Shown here piece after piece: positions 37,566 to 48,643 of a stretch of DNA of 64,000 bases; the first letter of the stretch is position 1, and each line of letters opens with the position of its first letter. This stretch comes from Azonexus sp. (lineage in GTDB: Bacteria; Pseudomonadota; Gammaproteobacteria; Burkholderiales; Rhodocyclaceae): assembly GCF_023150235.1 (NCBI RefSeq), contig NZ_JAKLLH010000008.1, positions 56,210 to 120,209 of the forward strand, given 5' to 3'. The notes below the pieces were generated by a model. The model ran no database searches and had not been told where the DNA came from. It was given only the letters and a program-made list of their open reading frames with translations. The position numbers and the translations under genes were made by a program.

Positions 37566-37904
37566 TCAGGGCTGCTTGCGCTGCTCTTCACCCAACTGCC
37601 GGGTCAGGGTATCGAGCTCGGCAAAAAGCCGGTTGAGGAGGCTCAGTCGATCCTGCAAGGCGAGCAGCAGCGACTGCACCGCCTGTTGCGGCGAGGGATT
37701 GGCGGCACCGCTGTGGTCAATCTGTTCCTGCAGGCGATGCAGGCGCTCCTCATGCTCACCCGCCTGGGTCATCAAGGCTTCGAGCAGGGCGTGGCGGCGG
37801 CGGATGAACTCGGCCGGGTCGCTCGTGGAAAGCTGCTGGTCAATGGCCAAGGCTTCCCGCACGAGCTCGCGGACGTCGCTGCCGGACGGTGTTTCGGAAT
37901 TCAT
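37566..37904 (-). CDS. Small coiled-coil protein of unknown function
   Basis: The product has 112 residues, almost entirely predicted helix with heptad-like spacing: REALAIDQQLSTSDPAEFIR, EHEERLHRLQEQIDHSG and LLLALQDRLSLLNRLFAELD. There are no cysteines, signal peptide or membrane segments. Charged residues dominate. It is convergent with gabD (9 bp) and is preceded by a 277-bp gap shared with argD. I do not recognise the family. That it is a real gene rests on its plausible composition and on the lack of a better frame here. Confidence 0.6.
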   Translation of the reverse strand: MNSETPSGSDVRELVREALAIDQQLSTSDPAEFIRRRHALLEALMTQAGEHEERLHRLQEQIDHSGAANPSPQQAVQSLLLALQDRLSLLNRLFAELDTLTRQLGEEQRKQP

Positions 37905-38181
37905 GGAAGCTCCCTCGCTTGCGGCCGGCGCAAGCCCGCTCGCGTATCGGCCGTTGGTTGCGGATGGCCGGGAAAACCGGCTCCCGCAATCATTTTGATC
38001 CCGTATCGCGATACGGAGAGGAGGTTTATACGCCGCAATGCCGTGTTATTTACGCTCCTCGTCGATGTTGTCGGCGCCGTACTCCGCAGTCGCCGGCAGC
38101 TTGCCGCCTCCGTCATACTCCGGTAAGGTCTTCGCCCCGACAATATGCCCCCGCCCCGTTTTCTCCTTTCCAGGATTCCGC

Positions 38182-39366
38182 ATGATTTACAAAGATTCTT
38201 CCACCGATGCACTGATGTTCATCACCCAGCGTCCCGACATTGTCTTCGAGCGCGGCCAGGGCTCCTGGCTGAGCGACCATACCGGTCGCCGCTACCTCGA
38301 TTTCATCCAGGGCTGGGCGGTGAATTGCCTCGGCCATTGCCCGCCGGAAATCAGCGAGACGCTGGCGGCGCAGGGCAAGCAGTTGATCAACCCGAGCCCG
38401 GCCTTCTACAACGGGCCGATGATCGAACTGGCCGGCCTGCTCACCGCCCATTCCTGCTTCGACCGGGTTTTCTTCGCCAACACCGGCGCCGAAGCCAACG
38501 AAGGCGCGATCAAGCTGGCGCGCAAGTGGGGCCGTCTGCATCGCGGCGGCGCGCATGAAATCATCACTTTCGGTCATTCCTTCCACGGCCGCACGCTGGC
38601 GACCATGTCGGCATCGGGCAAGGCCGGCTGGGATACGCTGTATGCGCCGCAGGTGGCGGGTTTCCCCAAGGCCGAGTACAACAACCTCGACTCGGTGGCG
38701 GCGCTGATCGGCGAGCAAACCGTCGCGGTGATGCTCGAACCGGTGCAGGGCGAGGGTGGGGTGATCCCGGCCGGTATCGAGTTCCTGCAGGCGCTGCGCC
38801 AGCTGACCCAGGAGCGCGGCATTCTGCTCATCGTGGACGAAGTGCAGACCGGCATGGGCCGCACCGGCAAGCTTTTCGCCTACCAGCACGCCGGCATCGA
38901 GCCGGACATCATGACCCTGGGCAAAGGTATCGGCGGCGGCGTGCCGCTGGCGGCCTTGCTGGCACAGGAGGCGATCTGCTGCTTCGAGCCCGGCGACCAG
39001 GGCGGTACCTACAACGGCAATCCGCTGATGACGGCGGTCGGTGCCGCCGTCACCCGGCGTCTGCTGGCCGACGGCTTCCTCGATGAGGTCACCGCGCTGG
39101 GCGAATACCTGGCCCAGGGCCTGCGCGATCTGGCCGGTAAATACGGGCATGTCGGCGAACGTGGCAGCGGTTTGCTGCGCGCCTTGATCCTGTCGGACGA
39201 GCGCGGGCCGCAGATCGTGCAGCAGGCGCTGGCGATGGAGCCGCACGGCCTGCTGCTCAATTCGCCGCGTCCCAATCTGCTGCGCTTCATGCCGGCGCTC
39301 AACGTCAGCCGCGACGAAATCGACGAAATGCTGGCGGCACTCGATCACTTGTTACAGGGCGAGTGA
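38182..39366 (+). CDS. argD: Acetylornithine transaminase (class III aminotransferase)
   Basis: The product has 394 residues. PLP enzyme converting N-acetylglutamate semialdehyde to acetylornithine in arginine synthesis, often also acting on succinyl-diaminopimelate. Evidence: [40 protein letters not shown], the substrate loop [36 protein letters not shown] and the PLP lysine in [17 protein letters not shown]. Short length and these motifs fit ArgD better than GABA or ornithine transaminases. ATG 38182 is chosen. The gene ends 8 bp before a 26-bp perfect palindrome that should terminate it. Confidence 0.9.
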   Translation: MIYKDSSTDALMFITQRPDIVFERGQGSWLSDHTGRRYLDFIQGWAVNCLGHCPPEISETLAAQGKQLINPSPAFYNGPMIELAGLLTAHSCFDRVFFANTGAEANEGAIKLARKWGRLHRGGAHEIITFGHSFHGRTLATMSASGKAGWDTLYAPQVAGFPKAEYNNLDSVAALIGEQTVAVMLEPVQGEGGVIPAGIEFLQALRQLTQERGILLIVDEVQTGMGRTGKLFAYQHAGIEPDIMTLGKGIGGGVPLAALLAQEAICCFEPGDQGGTYNGNPLMTAVGAAVTRRLLADGFLDEVTALGEYLAQGLRDLAGKYGHVGERGSGLLRALILSDERGPQIVQQALAMEPHGLLLNSPRPNLLRFMPALNVSRDEIDEMLAALDHLLQGE

Positions 39367-39374
39367 AAAATGCG

Positions 39375-39400
39375 CCTTGCCACGGTCGACCGTGGCAAGG
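39375..39400. terminator. 26-bp perfect palindrome behind argD (repeat family member)
   Basis: The arms CCTTGCCACGGTC (39375-39387) and GACCGTGGCAAGG are exactly complementary, with core CGGTCGACCG at 39383-39392. It begins 8 bp after the argD stop. An A run rather than a T run follows on the plus strand, so termination of argD would be imperfect; a hairpin at the mRNA 3' end is the safer reading. Confidence 0.6.
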
Positions 39401-39555
39401 ACGAAAAAGCCTCCGGGCGCGAGGAAGGCAGCTGCCCCGCGCTTGCCGCTGTATTTTTTCTTCCCCGCCGTCGTTCGGATGACGCTACAATCCGCGTTCG
39501 TCATTGGAATAACGTGGATGAATAAACCGGCCGGAGCCGTGGCCGCTAGCTGCCG

Positions 39556-42096
<2,541 letters not shown>

Positions 42097-42209
42097 GCGC
42101 CCGGCGGGCTGCCGAGCGTGGGGGTGCTAACATGCCGGGTATGCCGTTGGTTGTCGATGTTGCCCGTACGGGCCGAGGGAGAGTCTGTCTGCTTGGTCAA
42201 GAGGTCGTC

Positions 42210-43232
42210 ATGTTGTTTCGTCAATGCTTTAATTTTCTTTTCCTGAGTATCGTTGTTCTGCTCGTCACGCCGGCTTCGGCGCAGACTTATCGCCCGGAAT
42301 ATCGGCTTTCTTGCGTGCTTGGGAGCGGGTTTCCCTGGGGGCAGGCGGCTGAGCGCTGGGCGGAACTGGTACGTGAGCAGACCCAGGGCCGCATCCAGAT
42401 TCGTCTCTACACCGGTGCCTCGCTGGTTGGTGGCGATCAGACGCGGGAGTTCCCCTCGATCCAACAGGGGGTGATCGACCTTGCCGTCGGGTCTACGATC
42501 AATTGGTCGCCGCAGGTCAGGGAGCTGAACCTGTTTTCCCTGCCTTTTCTCCTGCCCGATCATCGGGCTATTGATGTCCTGACCCAAGGGCCCGTGGGGC
42601 AGGCGTTGTTTTCCATCATCGAGCGACAAGGCGTGGTGCCGCTGGCCTGGGGAGAAAACGGCTTTCGGGAACTCTCCAATTCGCGTCGGCCGATTACCGC
42701 TCCGGCGGACATGAAGGGGATGCGTTTCCGGGTGGTTGCTTCCCCTGTTTTTGTCGATATCTTCAATGCACTCAAGGCGCGGCCGATGCTGATGAGCTGG
42801 GCGGATGCGCAGCCGGCGCTGGCTGAGGGCCTGGTGGATGGGCAGGAGAATCCGCTGGTGGTGTACTCGGCGGCCAACATGCAGCGCAACGCTCAGAAAT
42901 ACCTCACCCTATGGCGTTATGTCGCCGACCCGTTGATCTTTGCCGTCAATTCCCAGGTCTGGTCATCGTGGTCGGAACAGGACCGGCAAATCGTTCGTCA
43001 GGCCGCCCGGCAAGCCGCACGCGAGAATATCGAGCGGGTACGCGGGGAGCAGCCCGGCGGCGAAGCTGCCCAGTGGCAACAACTGGAAGCGTCCGGGGTG
43101 AGCGTGACACCGCTGGGGCCAGCGCAGCGTGCTGCCTTTGTCCGGGCAACACGCGGTGTTTACGAGAAATGGCGCGGAACCATCGGCGCAGACCTGGTTG
43201 ACCGGGCCGAGCGCGCAATCGCGGCGCGTTGA
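42210..43232 (+). CDS. TRAP-type solute-binding protein, DctP family (orphan)
   Basis: The product has 340 residues. The signal peptide MLFRQCFNFLFLSIVVLLVT ends in TPASA before QTYRPEY. The DctP fold is clear: GQAAERWAELVREQTQGRIQ, LYTGASLVGGDQTREFPSIQ, WGENGFRELSNSRRPI, DMKGMRFRVVASPVFVDIF and VDGQENPLVVYSAANM. The conserved arginine in KGMRFRV usually binds a carboxylate. No DctQ or DctM membrane genes are adjacent, so transport is doubtful here. Its place behind a sensor kinase suggests a periplasmic ligand receptor. AAGAGG precedes ATG 42210; the longer upstream frame would bury the signal peptide. Confidence 0.88.
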   Translation: MLFRQCFNFLFLSIVVLLVTPASAQTYRPEYRLSCVLGSGFPWGQAAERWAELVREQTQGRIQIRLYTGASLVGGDQTREFPSIQQGVIDLAVGSTINWSPQVRELNLFSLPFLLPDHRAIDVLTQGPVGQALFSIIERQGVVPLAWGENGFRELSNSRRPITAPADMKGMRFRVVASPVFVDIFNALKARPMLMSWADAQPALAEGLVDGQENPLVVYSAANMQRNAQKYLTLWRYVADPLIFAVNSQVWSSWSEQDRQIVRQAARQAARENIERVRGEQPGGEAAQWQQLEASGVSVTPLGPAQRAAFVRATRGVYEKWRGTIGADLVDRAERAIAAR

Positions 43233-43251
43233 TGCCCCGCAGACCATCCGC

Positions 43252-44199
43252 TCAGCTTGCTTCGGCGACGTCTTCGGGAAACCGTCTGTCGTAGCTCGGG
43301 TCGCGCCAGGGAACGCTGCCGTCGGCCAGGCGCAAAACCTGGTCGAGATGGCGCTCCGAGGCCTCCGCCACTCGCCGGTACAGTTCGCGGCAAAGTTGCC
43401 GTGCCTTCTGGCCGGGCCAATCTTGCGGTAGCAGGACATCGGGCAATTCGGGGTCGCGTAGCAAGAGGCGGCGATAGTCGTGGATCAGGAGCAGGCGGAG
43501 CAGGAAGGCGTCCTCGTCTTCGATGGGCACTCTCGGGCCGCCTCCGAGCGCATCCCGAATCGGCCCGTAGGTGGCGACAAAGCCGGTATAGGCCTTGCCC
43601 AATTCTTCGAGATCCCAGGCACGCGTAACCAGTTCGGCATGGCTTGCCCAGGCGCCGGCGTGCGATTCTCCAGCCAGGAGCGGCATCAGTGAGCCGAGGT
43701 AATCGCCGAGACCGTCGGTGGCCAGCGCTTCGGAGACGGCCTCGAGGTCGGTGCCGGGGTGTACGAAGCACTCGTTTCCCAGCGCACCGAAACCCTGCCA
43801 GAAAAGGGCGCGCTTCAACTTGTCCCTTTCCCGGGGTGGGAGCTCGCCAATCAGGAGGATGAGGCGCCAGCAGCGATCCCAGGAAGGGGCATGGGTGGCG
43901 TAGATGTGGCGGGAGGCTTCCTCGAAGCGCCGCTTCCCCGAATGGGTGAGAACGTAATTGGCGCGGCGGCCAACACTTTCCGTGCGCAACCACTCCTCTT
44001 TGGCCAGGCGGAATACCGAGGTGCGAATCAGTCGCTCGTTGAGTTGCAGCGGCTCCAGCAAGCGAATCAGGCTACCCAGCCAGATTCGGCCACCGCGCGG
44101 CATCACCGCATCGCCAAAGGCGGAAATGATCAGGGAGCCGGCCTGGACGCGCTTCTGCCGGCGGAACTCATCCAGGCGCTGTTTGACGGACAGGGTCAC
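43252..44199 (-). CDS. paaX: PaaX-family transcriptional repressor
   Basis: The product has 315 residues from GTG 44199. PaaX proteins repress phenylacetate degradation genes and are relieved by phenylacetyl-CoA. The sequence has the N-terminal helix-turn-helix (AGSLIISAFGDAVMPRGGRI, LNERLIRTSVFRLAKEEWLR) and the central SWDRCWRLILLIGELPPRER, then LLIHDYRRLLLRDPELPDVL typical of the family. It is divergent from an enoyl-CoA hydratase across 256 bp, a likely regulatory target. The main paaABCDE genes are not in the window. It converges with the TRAP-binding gene, with 19 bp between. Confidence 0.9.
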   Translation of the reverse strand: MTLSVKQRLDEFRRQKRVQAGSLIISAFGDAVMPRGGRIWLGSLIRLLEPLQLNERLIRTSVFRLAKEEWLRTESVGRRANYVLTHSGKRRFEEASRHIYATHAPSWDRCWRLILLIGELPPRERDKLKRALFWQGFGALGNECFVHPGTDLEAVSEALATDGLGDYLGSLMPLLAGESHAGAWASHAELVTRAWDLEELGKAYTGFVATYGPIRDALGGGPRVPIEDEDAFLLRLLLIHDYRRLLLRDPELPDVLLPQDWPGQKARQLCRELYRRVAEASERHLDQVLRLADGSVPWRDPSYDRRFPEDVAEAS

Positions 44200-44455
44200 G
44201 AATCGTTGGGGAGCGAGTAAATCGGCATGGTAACGATTTCGCCTGCGCCTGAACAGTCATCCACGGCCCGAGGAGACTGGTCGGGCATCGGAGACTACAT
44301 CGCTATCCGCGGAGTCGTTAATATGTCGGTCGCCAGCGCTCCGCCTTCCGGCTGAAATCCGGAGTCGTAGCGAAAAGGCGGACCAAAAACAGAAATCTAT
44401 CGACCTGGCCGGAGGTGATGAACCTCATGCGGCCAATCATTTGGAGAACACATAG

Positions 44456-45229
44456 ATGACGCAAGTCGTTTTGACCGAAGTCCACGGCAAAGTGGGCCTG
44501 ATTCGCATCAACCGCCCGGAAGCCTTGAATGCGCTGAACAACGATGTGGTGGATGGTATTGCCGCCGCCGTCGATGCCTTCGAGGCTGACGAAAACATCG
44601 GTTGCATCGTGCTGACCGGGAGCGAGAAAGCCTTCGCCGCCGGCGCCGATATCGGCTTCATGAAGGATTTCGACTACATGCACGCCTACAAGACCGACTT
44701 CATCACCCGCAACTGGGAGAGGATCAAGACCGCCCGCAAGCCGGTGATCGCCGCGGTGTCCGGCTTCGCGCTCGGCGGTGGCTGCGAAATGGCGATGATG
44801 TGCGACATGATCTTTGCCGCCGATACCGCCAAGTTCGGCCAGCCCGAAATCAAGCTCGGCACTATGCCCGGTGCCGGTGGCACGCAGCGCCTGCCGCGCG
44901 CGGTCGGCAAGGCCAAGGCGATGGACCTGTGCCTGACCGCCCGCATGATGGATGCGGCTGAAGCCGAGAAGAGCGGCCTGGTCGCGCGCGTGATCCCGGC
45001 CGAGCAACTGCTCGAAGACACCCTGAAGGCAGCGCAAACCATCGCCGGCTTCTCGCTGCCGGTGATCATGATGATCAAGGAATCGGTCAGCCGCGCTTAC
45101 GAATCCTCGCTCAACGAGGGGCTGCTCTTCGAGCGTCGTGCTTTCCACTCCTCCTTCGCGCTGGAGGACCAGAAGGAAGGTATGGCCGCTTTCATCGAGA
45201 AGCGCAAGCCGGCGTTCAAGAACCGCTAA
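44456..45229 (+). CDS. Enoyl-CoA hydratase (PaaF-like crotonase)
   Basis: The product has 257 residues, a standard crotonase. GSEKAFAAGADIGFMKDFDY and ALGGGCEMAMMCDMIFAADT form the oxyanion hole, and the catalytic glutamates lie in FGQPEIKLGTMPGAGGTQRL. It hydrates trans-2-enoyl-CoA in beta-oxidation or phenylacetate catabolism. The divergent paaX gene suggests the latter. A GGAG ribosome site lies about ten bases before ATG 44456. Within 10 bp of its stop begins a double copy of the dispersed palindrome (45237-45280). Confidence 0.92.
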   Translation: MTQVVLTEVHGKVGLIRINRPEALNALNNDVVDGIAAAVDAFEADENIGCIVLTGSEKAFAAGADIGFMKDFDYMHAYKTDFITRNWERIKTARKPVIAAVSGFALGGGCEMAMMCDMIFAADTAKFGQPEIKLGTMPGAGGTQRLPRAVGKAKAMDLCLTARMMDAAEAEKSGLVARVIPAEQLLEDTLKAAQTIAGFSLPVIMMIKESVSRAYESSLNEGLLFERRAFHSSFALEDQKEGMAAFIEKRKPAFKNR

Positions 45230-45236
45230 GCACCTG

Positions 45237-45280
45237 TCACGGTCGACGGCAAAAAACAGCGAATTTGCCGGTCGACCGTA
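45237..45280. repeat. Paired dispersed palindromic elements behind enoyl-CoA hydratase
   Basis: TCACGGTCGACGGC, an A-rich spacer with CAGCGAATTTG, then CCGGTCGACCGTA. Near-core CGGTCGACGG is at 45240-45249 and an exact core at 45269-45278. Two cores 29 bp apart can pair (GGTCGACGGCAAA with TTTGCCGGTCGACC) to form a stem around an ACAGCGAA-type loop. A rho-independent T run is absent. Confidence 0.6.
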
Positions 45281-45397
45281 GTCTGCGGCATGCGCCACCC
45301 GGCGGTGGGCATGCCGTTTTTCATGCTTCTCCTGCTCCAGCCGGAGGACTGGAAAAACCGGTCGAACGGAAGGATCCAAGATTTTTTGGAAAAGGTG

Positions 45398-45426
45398 TTG
45401 ACTCGGTATGAGGTCGTGCCTATAAT
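45398..45426 (+). promoter_or_regulatory. Strong sigma-70 promoter of the tRNA cluster
   Basis: TTGACT (45398-45403) and a perfect TATAAT (45421-45426) are spaced 17 bp apart. The -10 box ends 19 bp before tRNA-Lys. A GC-containing stretch after the -10 box may be a stringent-control discriminator. Confidence 0.85.
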
Positions 45427-45445
45427 GCTGTCTTTCCGGCGGTTT

Positions 45446-45521
45446 GGGTCGGTAGCTCAGTCGGTAGAGCAGCGGACTTTTAATCCGTTGGTCGCGAGTT
45501 CGAATCTCGCCCGACCCACCA
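45446..45521 (+). tRNA. tRNA-Lys (anticodon TTT)
   Basis: A 76-nt cloverleaf: acceptor GGGTCGG pairs with CCGACCC, followed by discriminator A and encoded CCA. D-loop GTAGCTCAGTCGGTAGAGC. Anticodon loop CTTTTAA gives UUU. T-loop GTTCGAA is intact. First gene behind the promoter at 45398. Confidence 0.96.
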
Positions 45522-45528
45522 GGAATAT

Positions 45529-45604
45529 GGGGCGTTAGCTCAGTTGGTAGAGCAGCGGACTCTTAATCCGTAGGTCGAGTGTTCGAGTCACTCACGCCCC
45601 ACCA
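45529..45604 (+). tRNA. tRNA-Lys (anticodon CTT)
   Basis: 76 nt with acceptor GGGGCGT/ACGCCCC, discriminator A and encoded CCA. Anticodon loop CTCTTAA gives CUU, decoding AAG. Only 7 bp follow the first tRNA, so both are probably processed from one transcript. Its first half is nearly the same as that of the TTT isoacceptor, which suggests duplication. Confidence 0.95.
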
Positions 45605-45648
45605 AGGGTTCCGGTAACTGGCGCAAGCGGGTTACCATGTAGTGCGAA

Positions 45649-45724
45649 GCGGCAGTAGCTCAGTTGGTAGAGCGATACCTTGCCAAGGTATAGGTCGAGA
45701 GTTCGAGACTCTTCTGCCGCTCCA
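45649..45724 (+). tRNA. tRNA-Gly (anticodon GCC)
   Basis: 76 nt with acceptor GCGGCAG/CTGCCGC, discriminator T (U73, as in glycine tRNAs) and encoded CCA. Anticodon loop TTGCCAA gives GCC. T-arm GAGAGTTCGAGACTC is intact. Confidence 0.95.
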
Positions 45725-45768
45725 GTTTATCTGGATGCGTTGTTGTAAAGCACGGCGCGCCAATCGGG

Positions 45769-45844
45769 CGCGGGGTGGAGCAGTTGGCAGCTCGTCGGGC
45801 TCATAACCCGAAGGTCGCAGGTTCAAGTCCTGCCCCCGCAACCA
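45769..45844 (+). tRNA. Initiator tRNA-fMet (anticodon CAT)
   Basis: 76 nt. The acceptor CGCGGGG faces CCCCGCA, leaving the C1-A72 mismatch specific to bacterial initiators. The anticodon stem has three consecutive G-C pairs (GGG/CCC) around CTCATAA. CCA is encoded. Confidence 0.96.
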
Positions 45845-45860
45845 CAAATCAAGGCAGTTA

Positions 45861-45882
45861 GCCCCGGTAACCCGGGGCTTTT
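45861..45882 (+). terminator. Rho-independent terminator after tRNA-fMet
   Basis: GCCCCGG and CCGGGGC form a 7-bp GC-only stem around TAAC, followed by TTTT. It separates the first four tRNA genes from tRNA-Val, which would then need read-through or its own promoter. Confidence 0.75.
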
Positions 45883-45925
45883 GCTTCGGTGTCGATTTTC
45901 CTGTCAGGGGTTTGTCGATCCGGAT

Positions 45926-46002
45926 GCGTCCCTAGCTCAGTTGGTTAGAGCGCCACGTTGACATCGTGGAGGTCAGCGGTTCGATTCCGTTGGGACGCAC
46001 CA
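45926..46002 (+). tRNA. tRNA-Val (anticodon GAC)
   Basis: 77 nt with acceptor GCGTCCC/GGGACGC, discriminator A and encoded CCA. Anticodon loop TTGACAT gives GAC. D-arm AGCTCAGTTGGTTAGAGC and T-loop GTTCGATTC are normal. No clear promoter of its own is seen after the terminator at 45861. Confidence 0.96.
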
Positions 46003-46130
46003 AGCACTTCGCCTTCTTTCCACGATACGATCTTCCTCTCTGCCGTTTCCTTTCGTCGGGCTTCGCTTTCTTGCGGCGCCTCTCTTGGCTTCGTCGCAAT
46101 TTCGTCTTGCAAGGTGGTACAGGCATGGCC

Positions 46131-46163
46131 GCAAAAAAGCCGACCGGGGGTCGGCTTTTTTGC
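46131..46163. terminator. Bidirectional terminator between tRNA-Val and mrcA
   Basis: A 15-bp perfect stem (GCAAAAAAGCCGACC with its mirror) encloses a GGG loop and has A and T runs on both sides, so transcripts from either strand end in a U run. It serves the tRNA side and the convergent mrcA gene. Confidence 0.9.
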
Positions 46164-46175
46164 TCCGGGTCGGTA

Positions 46176-48494
46176 TCAGTCGCTGGGCGGCTTGCTCAGG
46201 TCGGGCTGCTCCGGCAGTGGCGGCGGGGTTTCCTCCACGGCTACTTCCTTCTGGACGTTCTCCGCATAAATGAAATTGCGTTCGCGACCCTCGCCGCTGC
46301 TGATCAGGCCGTCAGGTTGCGGCATGGTCTCGATGGCGACCTCCTTCAGTGCTCTCTGCATGTAGCCAATCCAGATCGGTAGTGCTGCCGCGCCGCCCGT
46401 TTCGCTGTTGCCCAGTTTTTTCGGCTGGTCAAAGCCCATCCAGGCGCAGGCGGCAACACTGATCTGGTAGCCGCAGAACCAGGCGTCGACATATTCGTTG
46501 GTGGTGCCGGTTTTGCCGGCGAGGTCGTGGCGTTTGAGGATGGCCGATGCCTTGGCGGCGGTTCCATAAATGGTGACGTCGCGCAGCATGGCGTCCATCA
46601 TGAAGGCATTGCGGGCGTCGATGGCCCGGATCGACTCGTCGCCTGCCTGGGCCTCGCTGGCTCGGGCAATGACCTGGTTTTTCTCGTCGCGGATTTCGCG
46701 TACGACGTAGGGAACTACCCGGTAACCGCCGTTGGCGAAGACGGAGTAGGCGGTGACCATTTGCCAGGGGGTGACCGAGCCGGCACCGAGGGCCATGGTT
46801 AGATAGGGAGGGTGTTTGTCGGCGTCGAAGCCGAAGCGGCTGGCGTAGTCCTGCGCGTATTGCGGTGAAATGGCTTGCAGCAGGCGGATCGACACCATGT
46901 TTTTCGACTTGGCCAGCGCCGTGCGGATGCGCATCGGGCCTTCGTACTTGCCGTCATAGTTGTGCGGCGTCCAGGCTTGCGAGCCGGTCTCGCTGGCCGA
47001 GATGGTGATCGGCTCGTCGGCGACGACGCTGCCCGGCGTGTAGCCTTTTTCCAGCGCGGCCGAGTAGATGAAGGGCTTGAAGCTCGATCCGGGCTGACGC
47101 CAGGCTTGTGTCACGTGGTTGAACTTGTTGCGGTTGAAGTCGAAGCCGCCGACCAAGGCATGGATGGCGCCATCCTTCGGCGAAATGGCAACGAAGGCGG
47201 ACTCGACTTCAGGCAACTGGACGATCTGCCACTGGCTCTTGTCGTCCTTGTTGATTCGGATGATGGCTCCTCGCTTGAGGCGCTTGTTGGGAGGGGCCTT
47301 GTCGTCGAGCATCCGGCTGGCAAATTTGATCGCCTCGCCGCCGAGGCTCAATATTTCGCCTCCTTTGCGATAAACCTTTACTTGCTTGGCGTCGGCGGCG
47401 AGAACCAGTGCCGGCAGCAGATCGCCCGCGTCGGGAATTTCCTGCAAGGCTTCGTCGATTGCCTCATCCTGGTCCGAGGTGATGTCCTTCATGTCGAGGT
47501 AGGATTCCGCGCCCCGATAGCCGTGGCGCTTGTCGTAATCGAGAACCCCCTTGCGTAACGCCAGGTAGGCTGCTTCCTGCTCACTCTTGAGCAAGGTGGT
47601 GTAGACCTTGAGGCCTCGGGTGTAAACCTCCTCCGGGAAACGGTCGGCAGCGATCTGGCGGGCCATTTCCGCGGCAAATTCGGCGTGGACCGTGTAATCC
47701 GAAAGTTCGCGCTTGAGTACCAAGGGCTCCTTCAGTGCCGCTTCGTACTGGCCATCGTTGATATGGCCGAGCTCGTGCATGCGACGCAGGACATACTGTT
47801 GGCGCAGGCGGGCTCGCTTCGGATTGACAATGGGGTTGTAGGCGGAGGGAGCCTTGGGCAGGCCGGCAAGCATCGCGGCTTCAGCAATCGAAATATCCTT
47901 GAGCGGCTTGCCGAAATAAATCTGGGCGGCGGCGGCAAAGCCGTAGGCGCGCTGGCCGAGGAAAATCTGGTTGATGTAGAGCTCCAGGATCTGATCCTTG
48001 CTCAGGTTGTGCTCGATCTTGAACGAGAGCAGGATTTCGTACAGCTTGCGGCTGTAGGTCTTTTCACTGGACAGGAAGAAATTACGGGCAACCTGCTGGG
48101 TGATGGTGGAGGCCCCCTGGCGTTTGCCGCCTCCGACGAGGTTGGTGACCGCGGCGCGTGCCACACCCAGGTAGTCGATCCCGCCATGCTGGTAGAAACG
48201 ATCATCCTCGGCAGAGAGAATGGCGTTTTTCATGACGTGAGGAACCTGGCCGATGGTAACGACGGCACGCCGTTCCTCGCCAAATTCTCCGATCAGGTGA
48301 CCATCTGCCGTGTAGATGCGCAGGGGAACCTTGGGTCGATAGTCGGTCAATACTTCCAGCGAGGGTAGATTGGGATAGGTCAGGACCAGTACGATCAGCG
48401 CAATGGCCACACCCATCGCCAGGAAGCCGGAAACCAGAAGCAGCGGATAGAAAATCAGCCGGAGAGGGAGAGGTAATGAGGACAAGATGATCAA
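46176..48494 (-). CDS. mrcA: Penicillin-binding protein 1A (bifunctional peptidoglycan synthase)
   Basis: The product has 772 residues. Membrane anchor (about 8-38), then the GT51 transglycosylase domain with EDDRFYQHGGIDYLGVARAA, QGASTITQQVARNFFLSSEK and AEAAMLAGLPKAPSAYNPI. The transpeptidase domain has GSSFKPFIYSAALEKG (catalytic Ser-x-x-Lys), SKNMVSIRLL and AGKTGTTNEYVDAWF (KTG). It polymerises and cross-links peptidoglycan in the periplasm. The start is uncertain: no ATG lies before the membrane anchor, and TTG 48494 is used (TTG 48485 is also possible). It is divergent from pilM, the common proteobacterial arrangement. Confidence 0.95.
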   Translation of the reverse strand: MIILSSLPLPLRLIFYPLLLVSGFLAMGVAIALIVLVLTYPNLPSLEVLTDYRPKVPLRIYTADGHLIGEFGEERRAVVTIGQVPHVMKNAILSAEDDRFYQHGGIDYLGVARAAVTNLVGGGKRQGASTITQQVARNFFLSSEKTYSRKLYEILLSFKIEHNLSKDQILELYINQIFLGQRAYGFAAAAQIYFGKPLKDISIAEAAMLAGLPKAPSAYNPIVNPKRARLRQQYVLRRMHELGHINDGQYEAALKEPLVLKRELSDYTVHAEFAAEMARQIAADRFPEEVYTRGLKVYTTLLKSEQEAAYLALRKGVLDYDKRHGYRGAESYLDMKDITSDQDEAIDEALQEIPDAGDLLPALVLAADAKQVKVYRKGGEILSLGGEAIKFASRMLDDKAPPNKRLKRGAIIRINKDDKSQWQIVQLPEVESAFVAISPKDGAIHALVGGFDFNRNKFNHVTQAWRQPGSSFKPFIYSAALEKGYTPGSVVADEPITISASETGSQAWTPHNYDGKYEGPMRIRTALAKSKNMVSIRLLQAISPQYAQDYASRFGFDADKHPPYLTMALGAGSVTPWQMVTAYSVFANGGYRVVPYVVREIRDEKNQVIARASEAQAGDESIRAIDARNAFMMDAMLRDVTIYGTAAKASAILKRHDLAGKTGTTNEYVDAWFCGYQISVAACAWMGFDQPKKLGNSETGGAAALPIWIGYMQRALKEVAIETMPQPDGLISSGEGRERNFIYAENVQKEVAVEETPPPLPEQPDLSKPPSD

Positions 48495-48580
48495 GGGGGC
48501 AATGGCGTTGCGGCGATTATACGCTGCCGCCGGACGGCCCCCTGAAAGTCCTTTACAGGGCAGGGGCTTGTTGTTAGGAT

Positions 48581-48610
48581 TTAAAGTGAATTATTGGATT
48601 TTGTTATAAC
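48581..48610 (+). promoter_or_regulatory. Candidate extended -10 promoter for pilMNOPQ
   Basis: TGTTATAAC at 48602-48610 is an extended -10 element. A weak TTAAAG (48581-48586) lies 18 bp upstream. It is 34 bp before the pilM start codon, in the AT-richer mrcA-pilM gap. Confidence 0.4.
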
Positions 48611-48643
48611 TTCGCATTCCATAAGGGAATTTTGGGAGGTCTG

